Source of the DNA: Caldisericales bacterium
Lineage (GTDB): Bacteria; Caldisericota; Caldisericia; JAAYUI01
Length of the DNA stretch: 64,000 nt
Assembly (NCBI GenBank): GCA_012517765.1
Contig: JAAYUI010000004.1
Span: 62,001 to 126,000 of the forward strand
Direction of reading: 5' to 3'
Positions 41,828 to 50,743 of this stretch are shown here, piece after piece. Position 1 is the first letter of the stretch; each line of letters begins with the position of its first letter. The translations under genes and the position numbers were made by a program. A model generated the notes under the pieces. That model ran no database searches and was not told the DNA's origin. It was given only the letters and a program-made list of their open reading frames with translations.

Positions 41828-43096
41828 TTATTTGATATAGATTTTCCTAACCAACGCATTTTGATAATCACGTTTTGAAGTATTATCATGACTAAATTTC
41901 AGCACTTGATTTTTTGTGTAAAAATATATTTCAAAGGGGAATGATCGATTGTGAATGATAAATTCGACTTTTTGTGGGATATCTTCAAATTTGAATACAT
42001 CTATTGTATCGCCATTATTAGGTGTTGTATCATTGAGCATATGCAAATTTTGTTTATTATTTGTGAAAGAGCCAACAATGTAATTCATGCCATGAAAACA
42101 TTGAAATAATGTAAGATCTGGAGTTATCAGGTCTGTCAATTTCAAATCGGACATATTAAATTTGTTCTCGTTCTTGTTAACATAGTAAATTCCAGTATTA
42201 GATGAATATAGAGAATAAAAAAGACTTCTGCTCACTTTGCCAATATTATATTTATCTACGAATGTTTTCTTCTGCATATCAAAAATGTGCAAGTATGTCC
42301 CGTCATATAAACCAATATGGTCTAAGGCTCCATCATAAACCCAATACATATCTACCACGCTATTTAAGAGTGAATCTTCCAGGTTGCCTTGCATACCAAC
42401 ATCATGTTTTTCAACTTCAGAAAAGCCTTTCCCATCAACTCTAAAAAAATATAAGCATTTTCCATCATATCCTATTGTGGAAGTGTTAAAATCGTTGTTA
42501 TAAAAAAACGATAGAAGCATTTTTTGAGTTGCTTGTTTTTTGATAATTGTCCCGTCTGAATCATAGATACAGATGTTATCAAGAGAATCAGACTGGCAAA
42601 GAATATAGAATTTCTTGGATTCTTTGGAATAGGAAAGATTGATAATTTTATCCATATTTGTAGAAAATTCGACATATTCATATTCTTTAAAAGAAGAAAT
42701 TTGCATTTGTTTTTGAGTGAAAACTATTGAAACTACCTTTTTTGCATTTAAATCATCCTTACAAATTAAAGTAATAATAACATTATCAAAGCTGAGCATA
42801 TTGGGTGCATTTTTGATGTAATAGTCTATAACACTACCCGGAAGTTTTATGGAATTTACAATATATTTCAAATCTGGACCATTGTATATTTTTAATGTAT
42901 TATCATCCAGAATGACAGGTTTTGGATCACGACCATAATATTCTGGGAATAAGGCATCAATGACCTTTCCCTTGTTCCTATTCGAGTCAATCAGTTCGAG
43001 CTTCAATGGCACAGGAGGTTTGAGAACATTAATGATCAAGTATACCAACAATATCACCAGGATTGCAAGAGACGATATCAAAACAATTCTCCTCAT
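41828..43096 (-). CDS. Membrane-anchored propeller-like protein, paralogue B
   Basis: A 422-residue protein with signal anchor ('VLISSLAILVILLVYLII'), the block 'NVLKPPVPLKLELIDSNRNK', and a beta-rich exterior with strands matching paralogue A ('LYDGTYLHIFDMQKKTF', 'LYSSNTGIYYVN'). The function is unknown. GGGAGGA precedes the start. AT-rich coding like paralogue A, in contrast to the flanking Met-rich and repeat-protein genes. Confidence 0.6.
   Translation of the reverse strand: MRRIVLISSLAILVILLVYLIINVLKPPVPLKLELIDSNRNKGKVIDALFPEYYGRDPKPVILDDNTLKIYNGPDLKYIVNSIKLPGSVIDYYIKNAPNMLSFDNVIITLICKDDLNAKKVVSIVFTQKQMQISSFKEYEYVEFSTNMDKIINLSYSKESKKFYILCQSDSLDNICIYDSDGTIIKKQATQKMLLSFFYNNDFNTSTIGYDGKCLYFFRVDGKGFSEVEKHDVGMQGNLEDSLLNSVVDMYWVYDGALDHIGLYDGTYLHIFDMQKKTFVDKYNIGKVSRSLFYSLYSSNTGIYYVNKNENKFNMSDLKLTDLITPDLTLFQCFHGMNYIVGSFTNNKQNLHMLNDTTPNNGDTIDVFKFEDIPQKVEFIIHNRSFPFEIYFYTKNQVLKFSHDNTSKRDYQNALVRKIYIK
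42987..43032 (-). repeat. 46-base identical segment, copy B
   Basis: Partner of 41605-41650, perfect match over 46 bases. Confidence 0.85.
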
Positions 43097-43227
43097 ATTT
43101 TGTCCTCCCTTGGCAAATTAAAATCTCCTGGAAAAAATACAAGATTTGAAACTGCCATAAATTGTATTTATAATGAAAACAGATTCAACACCAACAATTC
43201 AAGCATTTCCCGGTCTTATCAAACTAC

Positions 43228-43253
43228 AAAGACCGGCCCTTTCGGGCCGGCCC
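43228..43253 (-). terminator. GC-rich hairpin after the D-G-N-D-Y repeat gene
   Basis: GGGCCGGCCC ... GGGCCGG with a GAAA loop in the minus direction; only a short T-rich tail (TCTTTG) follows, so termination may be weak. Confidence 0.55.
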
Positions 43254-43284
43254 ATGTTTTGACCATACAAAACTCAGACTATTC

Positions 43285-45927
43285 CTACCACTGCGCCTCT
43301 GGCACAATGCCTTTCTCGACATCAAGGCCAAACCCAAGAGACTTTGCCGGGTTGCCCGGTTGCGTCACCTCGCGCCAGACAGAATTGTTTGCCGGGACTG
43401 GCCAGCCTTCCGGGACATTTGGCTCAAGCGTTCTTGTGTAGGTGTCGTTGCCACCTCTGTCTATCATGAGTCCCAGCGTCCACTCCTCATACCTGTAGTT
43501 GTCCGGAACAGCGCCAGTCCTCATAAGACAGTAGCCGAGGGTCGAAGAATTGACCAGCTCGTATTTGTCATCGCCAGCCATGTCGATGTGGAGCCCAAGC
43601 GAATTTGTGATTGCGGCACCAATCAAAACGCCACCTGATGTTTTCTGGCCGTTTTCTTCCTCATAGCACAGGTAATTGTCGTTGCCTTCCTTGTCTATGA
43701 ACCACGAAACCGAGAAATCATGAGCGCCGCCCTGGGAGATGGCCTTCCACACCTTGTAGGTGTCGTTTCCCTTGTCATCAACAAGTTCGGTCAGGCCCAT
43801 GTGCGCAGTCCCGCTCTGGACAAAGAAACTACCTTCATAGTGGTCGTCGCCCTCGAGGTCATTTAGAATGCCAGTGCCATACCAGTAGCCGGTTGCCTGG
43901 CCATAAACACCACATTCGTACCAGTCATTGCCGGTCACATCAACTAGGGCACCTACACCACCACCCCATCCATGGCCGTCAGACATGTCGCCCCTCCTGC
44001 CCCATCCAGCACCCTGGACAAAGCTGTAGTTGCGGTTGTTGTCGTGGCCACCTGTTGCCGGATTGATGAGATTGTCTTTCGAGTTGGATTTGCCTGGCTC
44101 GCCAACATATTTGTCATCACCATCTGTATCAACAAGAACGCCACACCCGCCAGAAAAACCGAATGCCTGGCCAACCTGGAAGCAGTAGTAGGAGTCGTTT
44201 CCACCGATATTGACTAGGTTTCCAACGCCAAAGCTGGCCGCACCCTGGTTCATGTTCCTTCCGGAGAAAGAATCGTTGCCGCTCTCGTCCCAGAGAAGGC
44301 CGATACCAAAGAAGCACCCGCCCTGGGAGTTGTCGTATGATTTGTAGGTGTCGTTGCCCTCATGGTCAGTTACAAAACCATAGCCAAGCATTCCAAAACC
44401 CTGCGAACACGGATCATCTTTGGTCGAGGTGTACTTGTCACTGCCCTTCCAGTCGATAATTGATGCGGCTGGCCTTCCAGGAAGAGTACCACCAGCAGGG
44501 CCAGTGTATGTGTCGTCGCCATTGTAGTCCACAATTGCAAAATACTTGTTGCCGTCATAGGTGTTGTCGTCCTGGCCACCATTGAAGGCGAAAAAACCAA
44601 ATGGCGTTTCAAGCTCGAATTTGTATTTTGTGATGTTCATGATCGGGCCAAGGAGTTCCCTGCCCTGGTCATCCTTTTTGCCTTCGTCCCTTGGTTCGTT
44701 CAGAAACTGTTTCATTTTTATCGTGGACATCACAAGTGGCATTCCGCCACAATACAGGTCGTTGAAATCAAAATCGTGCGCGATGTCGTCCTGGAGCTGT
44801 GTTGCGTCCTCCGGGAATGTTTTGTTGAGCATGTCCACAAATTCCTTGTTCTGGTAGTCCCTTTCAGAGAGAAACTGGTACCTGCCAAGATTGTAGAGGT
44901 CGTTAAAGCGCCCTTTCGGGAGCTTGCGCAGGGCAAGCTTCTGGTATTTTGCGGCATACAGGTGCGAGAGCATGTATTCTGCAACCAGCCTCTGGAGTTT
45001 TAGCGGGACGTCTTTTAGTTGATCAACAGATTTTTTTATGACCGTATCAATGTCATCGTATCTGATTGTAAACTGCTTGGTTTGCGCATTATAGTTTACA
45101 TCCATGATTCCTATTGATTCGGTGAACATCCTGACAGGCACAACCACAGATCCTTTGTAGAGCGTTGGTGATGTTGAGCTTGTTTTCTTCTCTCCGTTAA
45201 CAGTATACCCAGGCTTGTCCAGGGTCATCTCAACAACTAAATTGCCTTTTGAAAGTTTTATGTCGGGCTTCTTATAAACAAGCTCAAAACCAAAGATTTC
45301 AGACAATGATCTGAGTGGGAGAAAAGTTGAGCCCTTAATTATTGCGGCTTCGACAGACATCTCTTTCTTTTGGCCATTGACAATAACTTCTTTACTTCCA
45401 ATGGTCAGAATTATTGTAGATTTTGTGATCATTCTTGCCCCGCCAAGCGGCTCAAACTTGTGCATCTCCCTCAGCGCAGAGCCAATAGGATCTTTTTCAT
45501 CAACCTGCATGGTCGGAATGTAGGCTGGGAAACCACCTGCAAGATAGCCGGTCCTGACCTCGGAGCTCAGGAGGATGTTGTAGATTCCAAGGCCATTTCT
45601 CGGGTCATTCCAGTTCCTGGAAAGATCGTTTGTCACTCTCTTTACAAAGCGTGGAAAATAGTATGGGTCTTCCCAACACTGGACAAAATGCGGGGCTATT
45701 ATCCCGGAACAGCTCCTTTTTATGAGATTGTCAATTGTCTCCCTGGAAGTATGCGCGTCTTCCCTGGTGACGTTCTGCTTGGAGAGTGCATATCCAACCA
45801 GATCGGTGGTTTCCGTGATTTCTTTGTCTATTGGATAAGGCATTGTGCCAATTGGTGGTTCTTCAGCTTTGGCAAAAGATGGCGCCACAAGTGCCAGCGC
45901 AAGGATAAAAACCAGCAGTCTTTTCAT
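43285..45927 (-). CDS. Exported protein with copper-amine-oxidase-N-like domain and (G)ND-x-Y repeats
   Basis: An 880-residue protein: signal peptide (LLVFILALALVAPSFAKA), an N-terminal unknown region, a copper-amine-oxidase-N-like domain around residues 165-310 ('KGSTFLPLRSLSEIFGFELV', 'KGSVVVPVRMFTESIGIMDV'), a helical linker, and then about twelve repeats from roughly residue 450 to the end. Each repeat carries a GND-x-Y, GDD-x-Y or near variant ('DHEGNDTYKSYD', 'DESGNDSFSGRN', 'DTDGDDKYVGEP', 'DDKGNDTYKVWK'), often after a Gly-rich 'GGxFGIG' strand. The pattern suggests a calcium-dependent beta-solenoid, though it is not the RTX nonapeptide. GGAGGA supports ATG 45927, which begins the signal peptide. 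Confidence 0.75.
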   Translation of the reverse strand: MKRLLVFILALALVAPSFAKAEEPPIGTMPYPIDKEITETTDLVGYALSKQNVTREDAHTSRETIDNLIKRSCSGIIAPHFVQCWEDPYYFPRFVKRVTNDLSRNWNDPRNGLGIYNILLSSEVRTGYLAGGFPAYIPTMQVDEKDPIGSALREMHKFEPLGGARMITKSTIILTIGSKEVIVNGQKKEMSVEAAIIKGSTFLPLRSLSEIFGFELVYKKPDIKLSKGNLVVEMTLDKPGYTVNGEKKTSSTSPTLYKGSVVVPVRMFTESIGIMDVNYNAQTKQFTIRYDDIDTVIKKSVDQLKDVPLKLQRLVAEYMLSHLYAAKYQKLALRKLPKGRFNDLYNLGRYQFLSERDYQNKEFVDMLNKTFPEDATQLQDDIAHDFDFNDLYCGGMPLVMSTIKMKQFLNEPRDEGKKDDQGRELLGPIMNITKYKFELETPFGFFAFNGGQDDNTYDGNKYFAIVDYNGDDTYTGPAGGTLPGRPAASIIDWKGSDKYTSTKDDPCSQGFGMLGYGFVTDHEGNDTYKSYDNSQGGCFFGIGLLWDESGNDSFSGRNMNQGAASFGVGNLVNIGGNDSYYCFQVGQAFGFSGGCGVLVDTDGDDKYVGEPGKSNSKDNLINPATGGHDNNRNYSFVQGAGWGRRGDMSDGHGWGGGVGALVDVTGNDWYECGVYGQATGYWYGTGILNDLEGDDHYEGSFFVQSGTAHMGLTELVDDKGNDTYKVWKAISQGGAHDFSVSWFIDKEGNDNYLCYEEENGQKTSGGVLIGAAITNSLGLHIDMAGDDKYELVNSSTLGYCLMRTGAVPDNYRYEEWTLGLMIDRGGNDTYTRTLEPNVPEGWPVPANNSVWREVTQPGNPAKSLGFGLDVEKGIVPEAQW

Positions 45928-46004
45928 TTGTCCTCCTGACATTTTATGGATTGATATTAGCACTTGTTGCCGCCCCGTGTAAAGCTCCCATATTTGTCGA
46001 AAAG

Positions 46005-46032
46005 TTGCATTTTTTTGCAAATAAAGTAAATT
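46005..46032 (+). promoter_or_regulatory. Promoter of the tsaE cluster
   Basis: TTGCAT (46005-46010), 16 bases, TAAATT (46027-46032). The ATG is at 46045, so the leader is only about 5 bases. TATCCT at 46034-46039 is an alternative -10 box without a clear -35. Confidence 0.4.
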
Positions 46033-46044
46033 CTATCCTTAACC

Positions 46045-46455
46045 ATGAACAAGACAGAACTGGTAGTGCCTTCACAAGAAGAGCTCATAGCACTTGGAAG
46101 GTGGTGGGGCGAAGGCATGGAGGGCAACGAAGTCTACGCCCTCAAGGGCCCGCTTGGCGCCGGAAAAACCACCCTGGTAAAGGGTATTGCCCTGGGTCTT
46201 GGCATCACTGACAATATCGTTTCACCAACATTCGTTCTAGTCATGGAATACAAGGGCAAACACAATCTCTACCACTTTGACTGGTACAGGATGGAAACCG
46301 AAAAAGAAGTTGTGGACCTTGGCTATTATGATTACCTGGAAAAACCGGGCGTAAAAGTCATTGAGTGGCCAGACAAATTTATTGACCTGATACCAGAAAA
46401 TGCCAAGTGGATAACCATCGAGGTGGACGGTTCAAACAGGATTATAAGATGGTGA
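46045..46455 (+). CDS. tsaE: tRNA N6-threonylcarbamoyladenosine biosynthesis ATPase TsaE
   Basis: A 136-residue protein. Walker A GPLGAGKT at residues 35-42, 'VSPTFVLVMEY' and 'LYHFDWYRMETEKEV' are conserved TsaE blocks, and 'VKVIEWPDKF' is the late conserved segment. It works with TsaB and TsaD to make t6A37 in ANN-decoding tRNAs; neither partner is in the window. No Shine-Dalgarno; near-leaderless. It overlaps the next gene by 7 bases. Confidence 0.93.
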   Translation: MNKTELVVPSQEELIALGRWWGEGMEGNEVYALKGPLGAGKTTLVKGIALGLGITDNIVSPTFVLVMEYKGKHNLYHFDWYRMETEKEVVDLGYYDYLEKPGVKVIEWPDKFIDLIPENAKWITIEVDGSNRIIRW

Positions 46456-46664
46456 CCTACGAGCTTGTCATTGACGAACCAGATATCTGGTTCGTCCAGA
46501 GTGTCCTGGACACGGCAGACCACATTTGCATGGTCGACAAAACAACGATGGCCGGGCCAAAAGGACACATGAAAGTAATGCTTTCCGAGGAAGCAGAAGA
46601 AGATTTCGTTTATCTTGTAAAGAAACTCTGGCAAAGCTCTTCTTTCACATATGGGCGCATTTAA
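46449..46664 (+). CDS. DUF4911-like small protein
   Basis: A 71-residue protein beginning in the last codons of tsaE. 'DEPDIWFVQSVLDTADHICM' and 'MKVMLSEEAEEDFVYLVKKL' fit the DUF4911 pattern (a compact alpha-beta domain of unknown function). Translational coupling on both sides: it overlaps tsaE by 7 bases and yqeG by 14. Confidence 0.65.
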   Translation: MVTYELVIDEPDIWFVQSVLDTADHICMVDKTTMAGPKGHMKVMLSEEAEEDFVYLVKKLWQSSSFTYGRI

Positions 46665-47139
46665 ACCAAAAGCACACTTCAAAAGGGTGTCCCAGATACC
46701 CTTCTCGCTCCTGATGTCCTGGGGAATAAGGGCTATTTTTTTAGACACCGACAACACCCTCGCTCCCAGGGATTCCGATGCTTTCACAAAAGATGCTCTT
46801 GCCTGGGTCGAGGCATGTAAAAGGGCAGGTTTTCTGCTCTGTATTGTTTCGAATGGCAGGCCGGGAAGGGTCAGAAGGGCGTCAGAAAAGCTGGGAATTC
46901 CTTTCGTCAATCCGGCGCTAAAACCATTTTCTTACGGATTCAAAAAAGCCGCCCGCATGATGAAAGTCAGCCTAAAACAGTGCGTAATGATTGGTGACCA
47001 GATTTTCACAGACGTATGGGGTGGCAATAGCGCAGGGATGAATACCATTCTTGTCGAGCCAGTCGACCCAAAATCAGATGGTTTGTGGACAAAATGGATC
47101 AGGCGTTTTGAGAAGCGGCACCTGATGCCCTTGCTCTGA
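46651..47139 (+). CDS. YqeG-family HAD-type phosphatase
   Basis: A 162-residue HAD IIIA hydrolase. Motif I is 'AIFLDTDNTLAPRDS' (nucleophile Asp, with Thr in place of the common Leu), motif II is 'LLCIVSNGRP', and motif III/IV is 'CVMIGDQIFTDVWGGNSAGM'. Family members are predicted phosphatases, one of which acts on a phosphatidylglycerophosphate-type substrate. The 3' end overlaps the convergent kinase gene by 41 bases. Confidence 0.88.
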   Translation: MGAFKPKAHFKRVSQIPFSLLMSWGIRAIFLDTDNTLAPRDSDAFTKDALAWVEACKRAGFLLCIVSNGRPGRVRRASEKLGIPFVNPALKPFSYGFKKAARMMKVSLKQCVMIGDQIFTDVWGGNSAGMNTILVEPVDPKSDGLWTKWIRRFEKRHLMPLL

Positions 47140-50100
47140 GTCCGGCAAGCACATTTACATAAAGCCTTATTTTCGACTTTCGGCACTGGCCAATCGCCTC
47201 ATCAAGGTAAGCAACCGCCCTCCTGCAGTCATCATGAAAAACCTCCCTGTAATGCTTGTCAATATTCGATCTCTCGAGCACCAGCTGGGCGAAACCCATC
47301 GCCGCATAAGGTCTGGGTAACATGTATTCATCAATACCCGAGATAGGGTCCATGACCTTCCGATACTTCCGGTAAGAACTGTTCCAGTATTTTTTTGAGA
47401 AGCTGGAATGGTTCTTGCCTGCAGATTTTTGTTTCCCGGCCACAGAAAAAGCCCCTATCATGTCAATCCAGGCCTGGAGTGCCAGAGAAAATCCCCTTGC
47501 CTCAACATCAGCAACCTGGCTGATCATTGGATGTGCGGTTTTCAATATTTCCATAGCGCCAGCTGGATTGCCACCAAATGCAACGCAAAAAGCGTATTTA
47601 TGGGCAATCATGCAGTATGTTTCGACATGTTCTTTCTTGACCCTGTCAAATATCTCCCATGCAACTTTGAGGCTTGAAATGGCCTCCCTGTTGTTGCCCT
47701 TTATGAACATCATGTCACCCTGGAGTGCAAAGGCAAAGGCCTCCTGGAATTTACTTCCAGATTCAAAGGCGCTGGACTGGAGGCCTTCAATAAAATTCTC
47801 GGCAAGATCAAAATTCTCCATCTCAAGCGCCATTCTTACGGCCCTGTCATAAAAAATGTGGAGTCTGGCTGTCGATGAAAACCTGTTGAGCTGGCCAAGC
47901 GCCTCTTCCAGCACAGAAAGTGCCTCCTCCTTCTTGTAGGTTTTTTCGTATGTATCTATGAGGTTGCGATAGATGATTGAGAGTTTGTTGATGTCTCCAA
48001 TATCCTTTGCCTTTTTTTTAAGGTCCAGCAAGACTGATATTGTCCTGTCAAATTCTTTCCTGTTGCTGTATACGCCAGCAAGATTGAGCATTGATGTCAA
48101 TTCTTGCGGTTGACTGCCAATTTTCCTTGCAAGCGCAATATTCTCGTTGAATGTTTTTTCTGCTTTGTCATTCTCACCGGTCATCATCTGGACAATGCCA
48201 AGATTATTCAGTGATTGGGAGAGCCTGGTGTCATTTTTGCATTTTCTGGCATATCCAAGGTTCAAAAGACAATATCTTCTTGCTTTTTTAAACCGGGACG
48301 AGTTTATGTAAACTTCGCTGAACGCCCTTGTGAGATAGAAACCGCGATCATCGTCGGGTTCTATGGAAAACATTTTCCAGGCCAGATCGAGGTGCGAGAG
48401 CGCACTATTTAGTTCGCCAAGCCTTGCTTTTGCAAGCCCAAGCCATGTAGCGTATTTTATCTTCACGCTTTCAGGAGTTTCTTTGTCTGTCAGGGCACCT
48501 TCAAGTATTTCAAAGGTGCCTTTCAAGAAACGCCCTATCCCAGTGTTTATGAATTGCACGATGCAACAAAAACTGAAACTGGTGACAATTTTTTTGTCAG
48601 TCATTTTGTCCAGGTGCGGGAAAAGCTTGCCTATAATTTCATTACAGGGCATAAATTCTAATTTTGACTGTTTTTTCTGAATGACCGGTACAAGACACCT
48701 TGCAGCCAAAAGGTACTCGCCAGCCTCCATGTAGTGCATTCCGGCCTCGCCAGAAAAATCTTCATCACCAGCAATGTCTGGAAAACTGCAAAAACAGTCG
48801 GCAATTTTTTTGTGCAATTCAGCCAGTTCTCTTGTCGGAGCATGCTCCTTCACAAATTTTACCATTTCTGGAAGCGCCGGGCCAAAAACCGGGCCAGTCT
48901 CACAGGAAATTTCATGGGCAAGCCCCATTGAAACAAGCTCCTGAATGGCATTTTTCATCTGATCCTCAGAAAGACCGGCAATGGAACGAACCAACTCTAC
49001 AGTTCGAGGTTTTTCCATAAGACATACTACTCCAAGGACCTCCCTGGAATTGTCACTGATGGCCATAAATTTTCGCCCAGCAAATATGGCACTTTCATTA
49101 CGATAATCCCGGTTTTTCTTCTCATAAACCGGAACCAGGTGTTTTATGATCCTGAACATTTTTCCAGGAATTCCTCCGGACAGGCGCATGACTTCACAGA
49201 CAAGCTCTTCGGAAAGAGTGATTCCCAGATGATTCAAAAATGCTTTTACGTCTTCCACACCAAAAGGTTTCAATTCAAACACAACAGGCACAATTGATGA
49301 TTTCAGGGAAAGTGTTTTCGGGTCAAAACCAGACAATATGACAAGCTTTTTTGCCTTGCCGGCCATGCCGGCCATTTTTCTGCAAACGCCAATTGTCTGT
49401 GGATCATCAATTCCGTCGAAGGCAAACACCACACCTTCATCAAAAGCATACAGCAAAATCTTTGCAAGCGCCTCTTCAGGTTCCTGTTTTCCAGTCATCA
49501 TTTCCGCTTTTTTGAAATCCGGCGAAGCATATTTTTTAAAAAAGAGTGGCGAAAGCTCCATTATTTGCCCTGAAAATCTTGACAGGAGCGGCTTGTCCAC
49601 CATGATGTCAAAATTAACCAGCTCGTCCAGCACTCTGCCAATAGCTGGCATGCCTGGCCAGGCCTGTCTCCCATCACATAAAACAAACCCAATGTTTCTG
49701 GACAGGGCAATACGCCGAAACTCCTCAACGAGGCTGGTTTTACCAATGCCACTTTGGCCCTGTACAAGAACAATCCCTCCTTCTCCAAGTTCCATAATGT
49801 CCAGGAGGCTTTTGAACTTTGACAACTCACCGTCCCTGCCTATAACAGGTGCCCTGGCGACATTTGCCACCAATTGTGACGGCTCTTCCGTGGAACCTTT
49901 CAGGAATAAAAGCAAAACATCCTCAAGCTCTCCAGCAGACTGGTATCTCGAATCAGGGTCTTTGCTGATAAGCTTAATGCATATTTTTTCAAGTTCTTCC
50001 GGTATCTTCGGGTTAACAAGGGACGGCCTGGCAGGTTTCTCGTGTAATATCCTGAATATCTGGTTCTGGATCTGGCCTTCGCCGAATGGAAGGCATCCGG

Positions 50101-50677
50101 TCAGCTGTTCGTACAATACGATTCCAAGTGAATACAGGTCCGAGCGGCCATCTGTCTTCTGGCCAGTCACACTTTCGGGAGACATGTAGGCAACCGTACC
50201 AGAGACATCATTTTTCTCAATCTTTTCCTGCCAGTGCTTTTTAGCAACACCAAAATCCAGCAGCACTGGCCTGTTCCCGACAAGCATTATATTGGATGGT
50301 TTGATATCACCATGGACAATGCCTTTCTGGTGCAAGGCAGAAAGAGCACTGGCGACATTTGCAAGGAGAATGGCCAATCTCCTGAAATTCTCCCTTTCCC
50401 TTATCTCATGCCCCTGGATGAATTCCATTACATAGAAGTAACTTTCACCATCCTGGCCACTGTCCAGCAATTTTACTATGTTCGGGTGTTCAATCGATTT
50501 TAGAAATTCAATCTCGCGAAAGAATCTTTCTTTTTCTGATTCCGGGTCCCTGTTTCCCAAAAAAGCAAATTTTATTGCAACACGGGACATGTTTTTGGAA
50601 TCATGGGCAAGATAAACCTCGCCCATTCCACCTTCCCCAAGTTTTCTGATGAGCTCGTAGCGGTTGCCAATCATCAT
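47099..50677 (-). CDS. Ser/Thr protein kinase-AAA ATPase-TPR regulator
   Basis: A 1192-residue protein. The N-terminal Hanks-type kinase has the glycine loop 'GEGGMGEVYLA', the catalytic loop 'IVHGDIKPSNIML' (HGD rather than HRD), 'LLDFGVAK' and 'GTVAYMSPES'. A STAND-like ATPase follows with Walker A 'GQSGIGKTSL' near residue 300. The rest (about 650-1190) is helical with tetratricopeptide-like repeats ('LSQSLNNLGIVQMMTGENDK', 'QELTSMLNLAGVYSNRKEFD'). This plan matches PknK/AcoK-like regulators but lacks an obvious C-terminal HTH. MMIG at 50677 is chosen as it starts the kinase domain. No transmembrane segment. The target is unknown. Confidence 0.88.
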   Translation of the reverse strand: MMIGNRYELIRKLGEGGMGEVYLAHDSKNMSRVAIKFAFLGNRDPESEKERFFREIEFLKSIEHPNIVKLLDSGQDGESYFYVMEFIQGHEIRERENFRRLAILLANVASALSALHQKGIVHGDIKPSNIMLVGNRPVLLDFGVAKKHWQEKIEKNDVSGTVAYMSPESVTGQKTDGRSDLYSLGIVLYEQLTGCLPFGEGQIQNQIFRILHEKPARPSLVNPKIPEELEKICIKLISKDPDSRYQSAGELEDVLLLFLKGSTEEPSQLVANVARAPVIGRDGELSKFKSLLDIMELGEGGIVLVQGQSGIGKTSLVEEFRRIALSRNIGFVLCDGRQAWPGMPAIGRVLDELVNFDIMVDKPLLSRFSGQIMELSPLFFKKYASPDFKKAEMMTGKQEPEEALAKILLYAFDEGVVFAFDGIDDPQTIGVCRKMAGMAGKAKKLVILSGFDPKTLSLKSSIVPVVFELKPFGVEDVKAFLNHLGITLSEELVCEVMRLSGGIPGKMFRIIKHLVPVYEKKNRDYRNESAIFAGRKFMAISDNSREVLGVVCLMEKPRTVELVRSIAGLSEDQMKNAIQELVSMGLAHEISCETGPVFGPALPEMVKFVKEHAPTRELAELHKKIADCFCSFPDIAGDEDFSGEAGMHYMEAGEYLLAARCLVPVIQKKQSKLEFMPCNEIIGKLFPHLDKMTDKKIVTSFSFCCIVQFINTGIGRFLKGTFEILEGALTDKETPESVKIKYATWLGLAKARLGELNSALSHLDLAWKMFSIEPDDDRGFYLTRAFSEVYINSSRFKKARRYCLLNLGYARKCKNDTRLSQSLNNLGIVQMMTGENDKAEKTFNENIALARKIGSQPQELTSMLNLAGVYSNRKEFDRTISVLLDLKKKAKDIGDINKLSIIYRNLIDTYEKTYKKEEALSVLEEALGQLNRFSSTARLHIFYDRAVRMALEMENFDLAENFIEGLQSSAFESGSKFQEAFAFALQGDMMFIKGNNREAISSLKVAWEIFDRVKKEHVETYCMIAHKYAFCVAFGGNPAGAMEILKTAHPMISQVADVEARGFSLALQAWIDMIGAFSVAGKQKSAGKNHSSFSKKYWNSSYRKYRKVMDPISGIDEYMLPRPYAAMGFAQLVLERSNIDKHYREVFHDDCRRAVAYLDEAIGQCRKSKIRLYVNVLAGLRARASGAASQNA

Positions 50678-50687
50678 CTGCCTGTGG

Positions 50688-50716
50688 ATTTTACTGCACA
50701 AACATTCAAGTGGCAA
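50688..50716 (-). promoter_or_regulatory. Promoter of the kinase-ATPase gene
   Basis: TTGCCA (50716-50711), 17 bases, TAAAAT (50693-50688), 10 bases to ATG 50677; predicted leader of about 3 bases. Confidence 0.55.
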
Positions 50717-50743
50717 CAACCCTGAGAGGGTGCCCTGCCGGGA

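Noticed and set aside
43960-44220. Plus-strand frames inside the GND-x-Y repeat gene.
   Set aside because: Shadow frames caused by repetitive coding on the minus strand; no ribosome site or family match.
50677-50719. Upstream extension of the kinase to 50719.
   Set aside because: The extra residues precede the kinase fold and overlap the predicted promoter.
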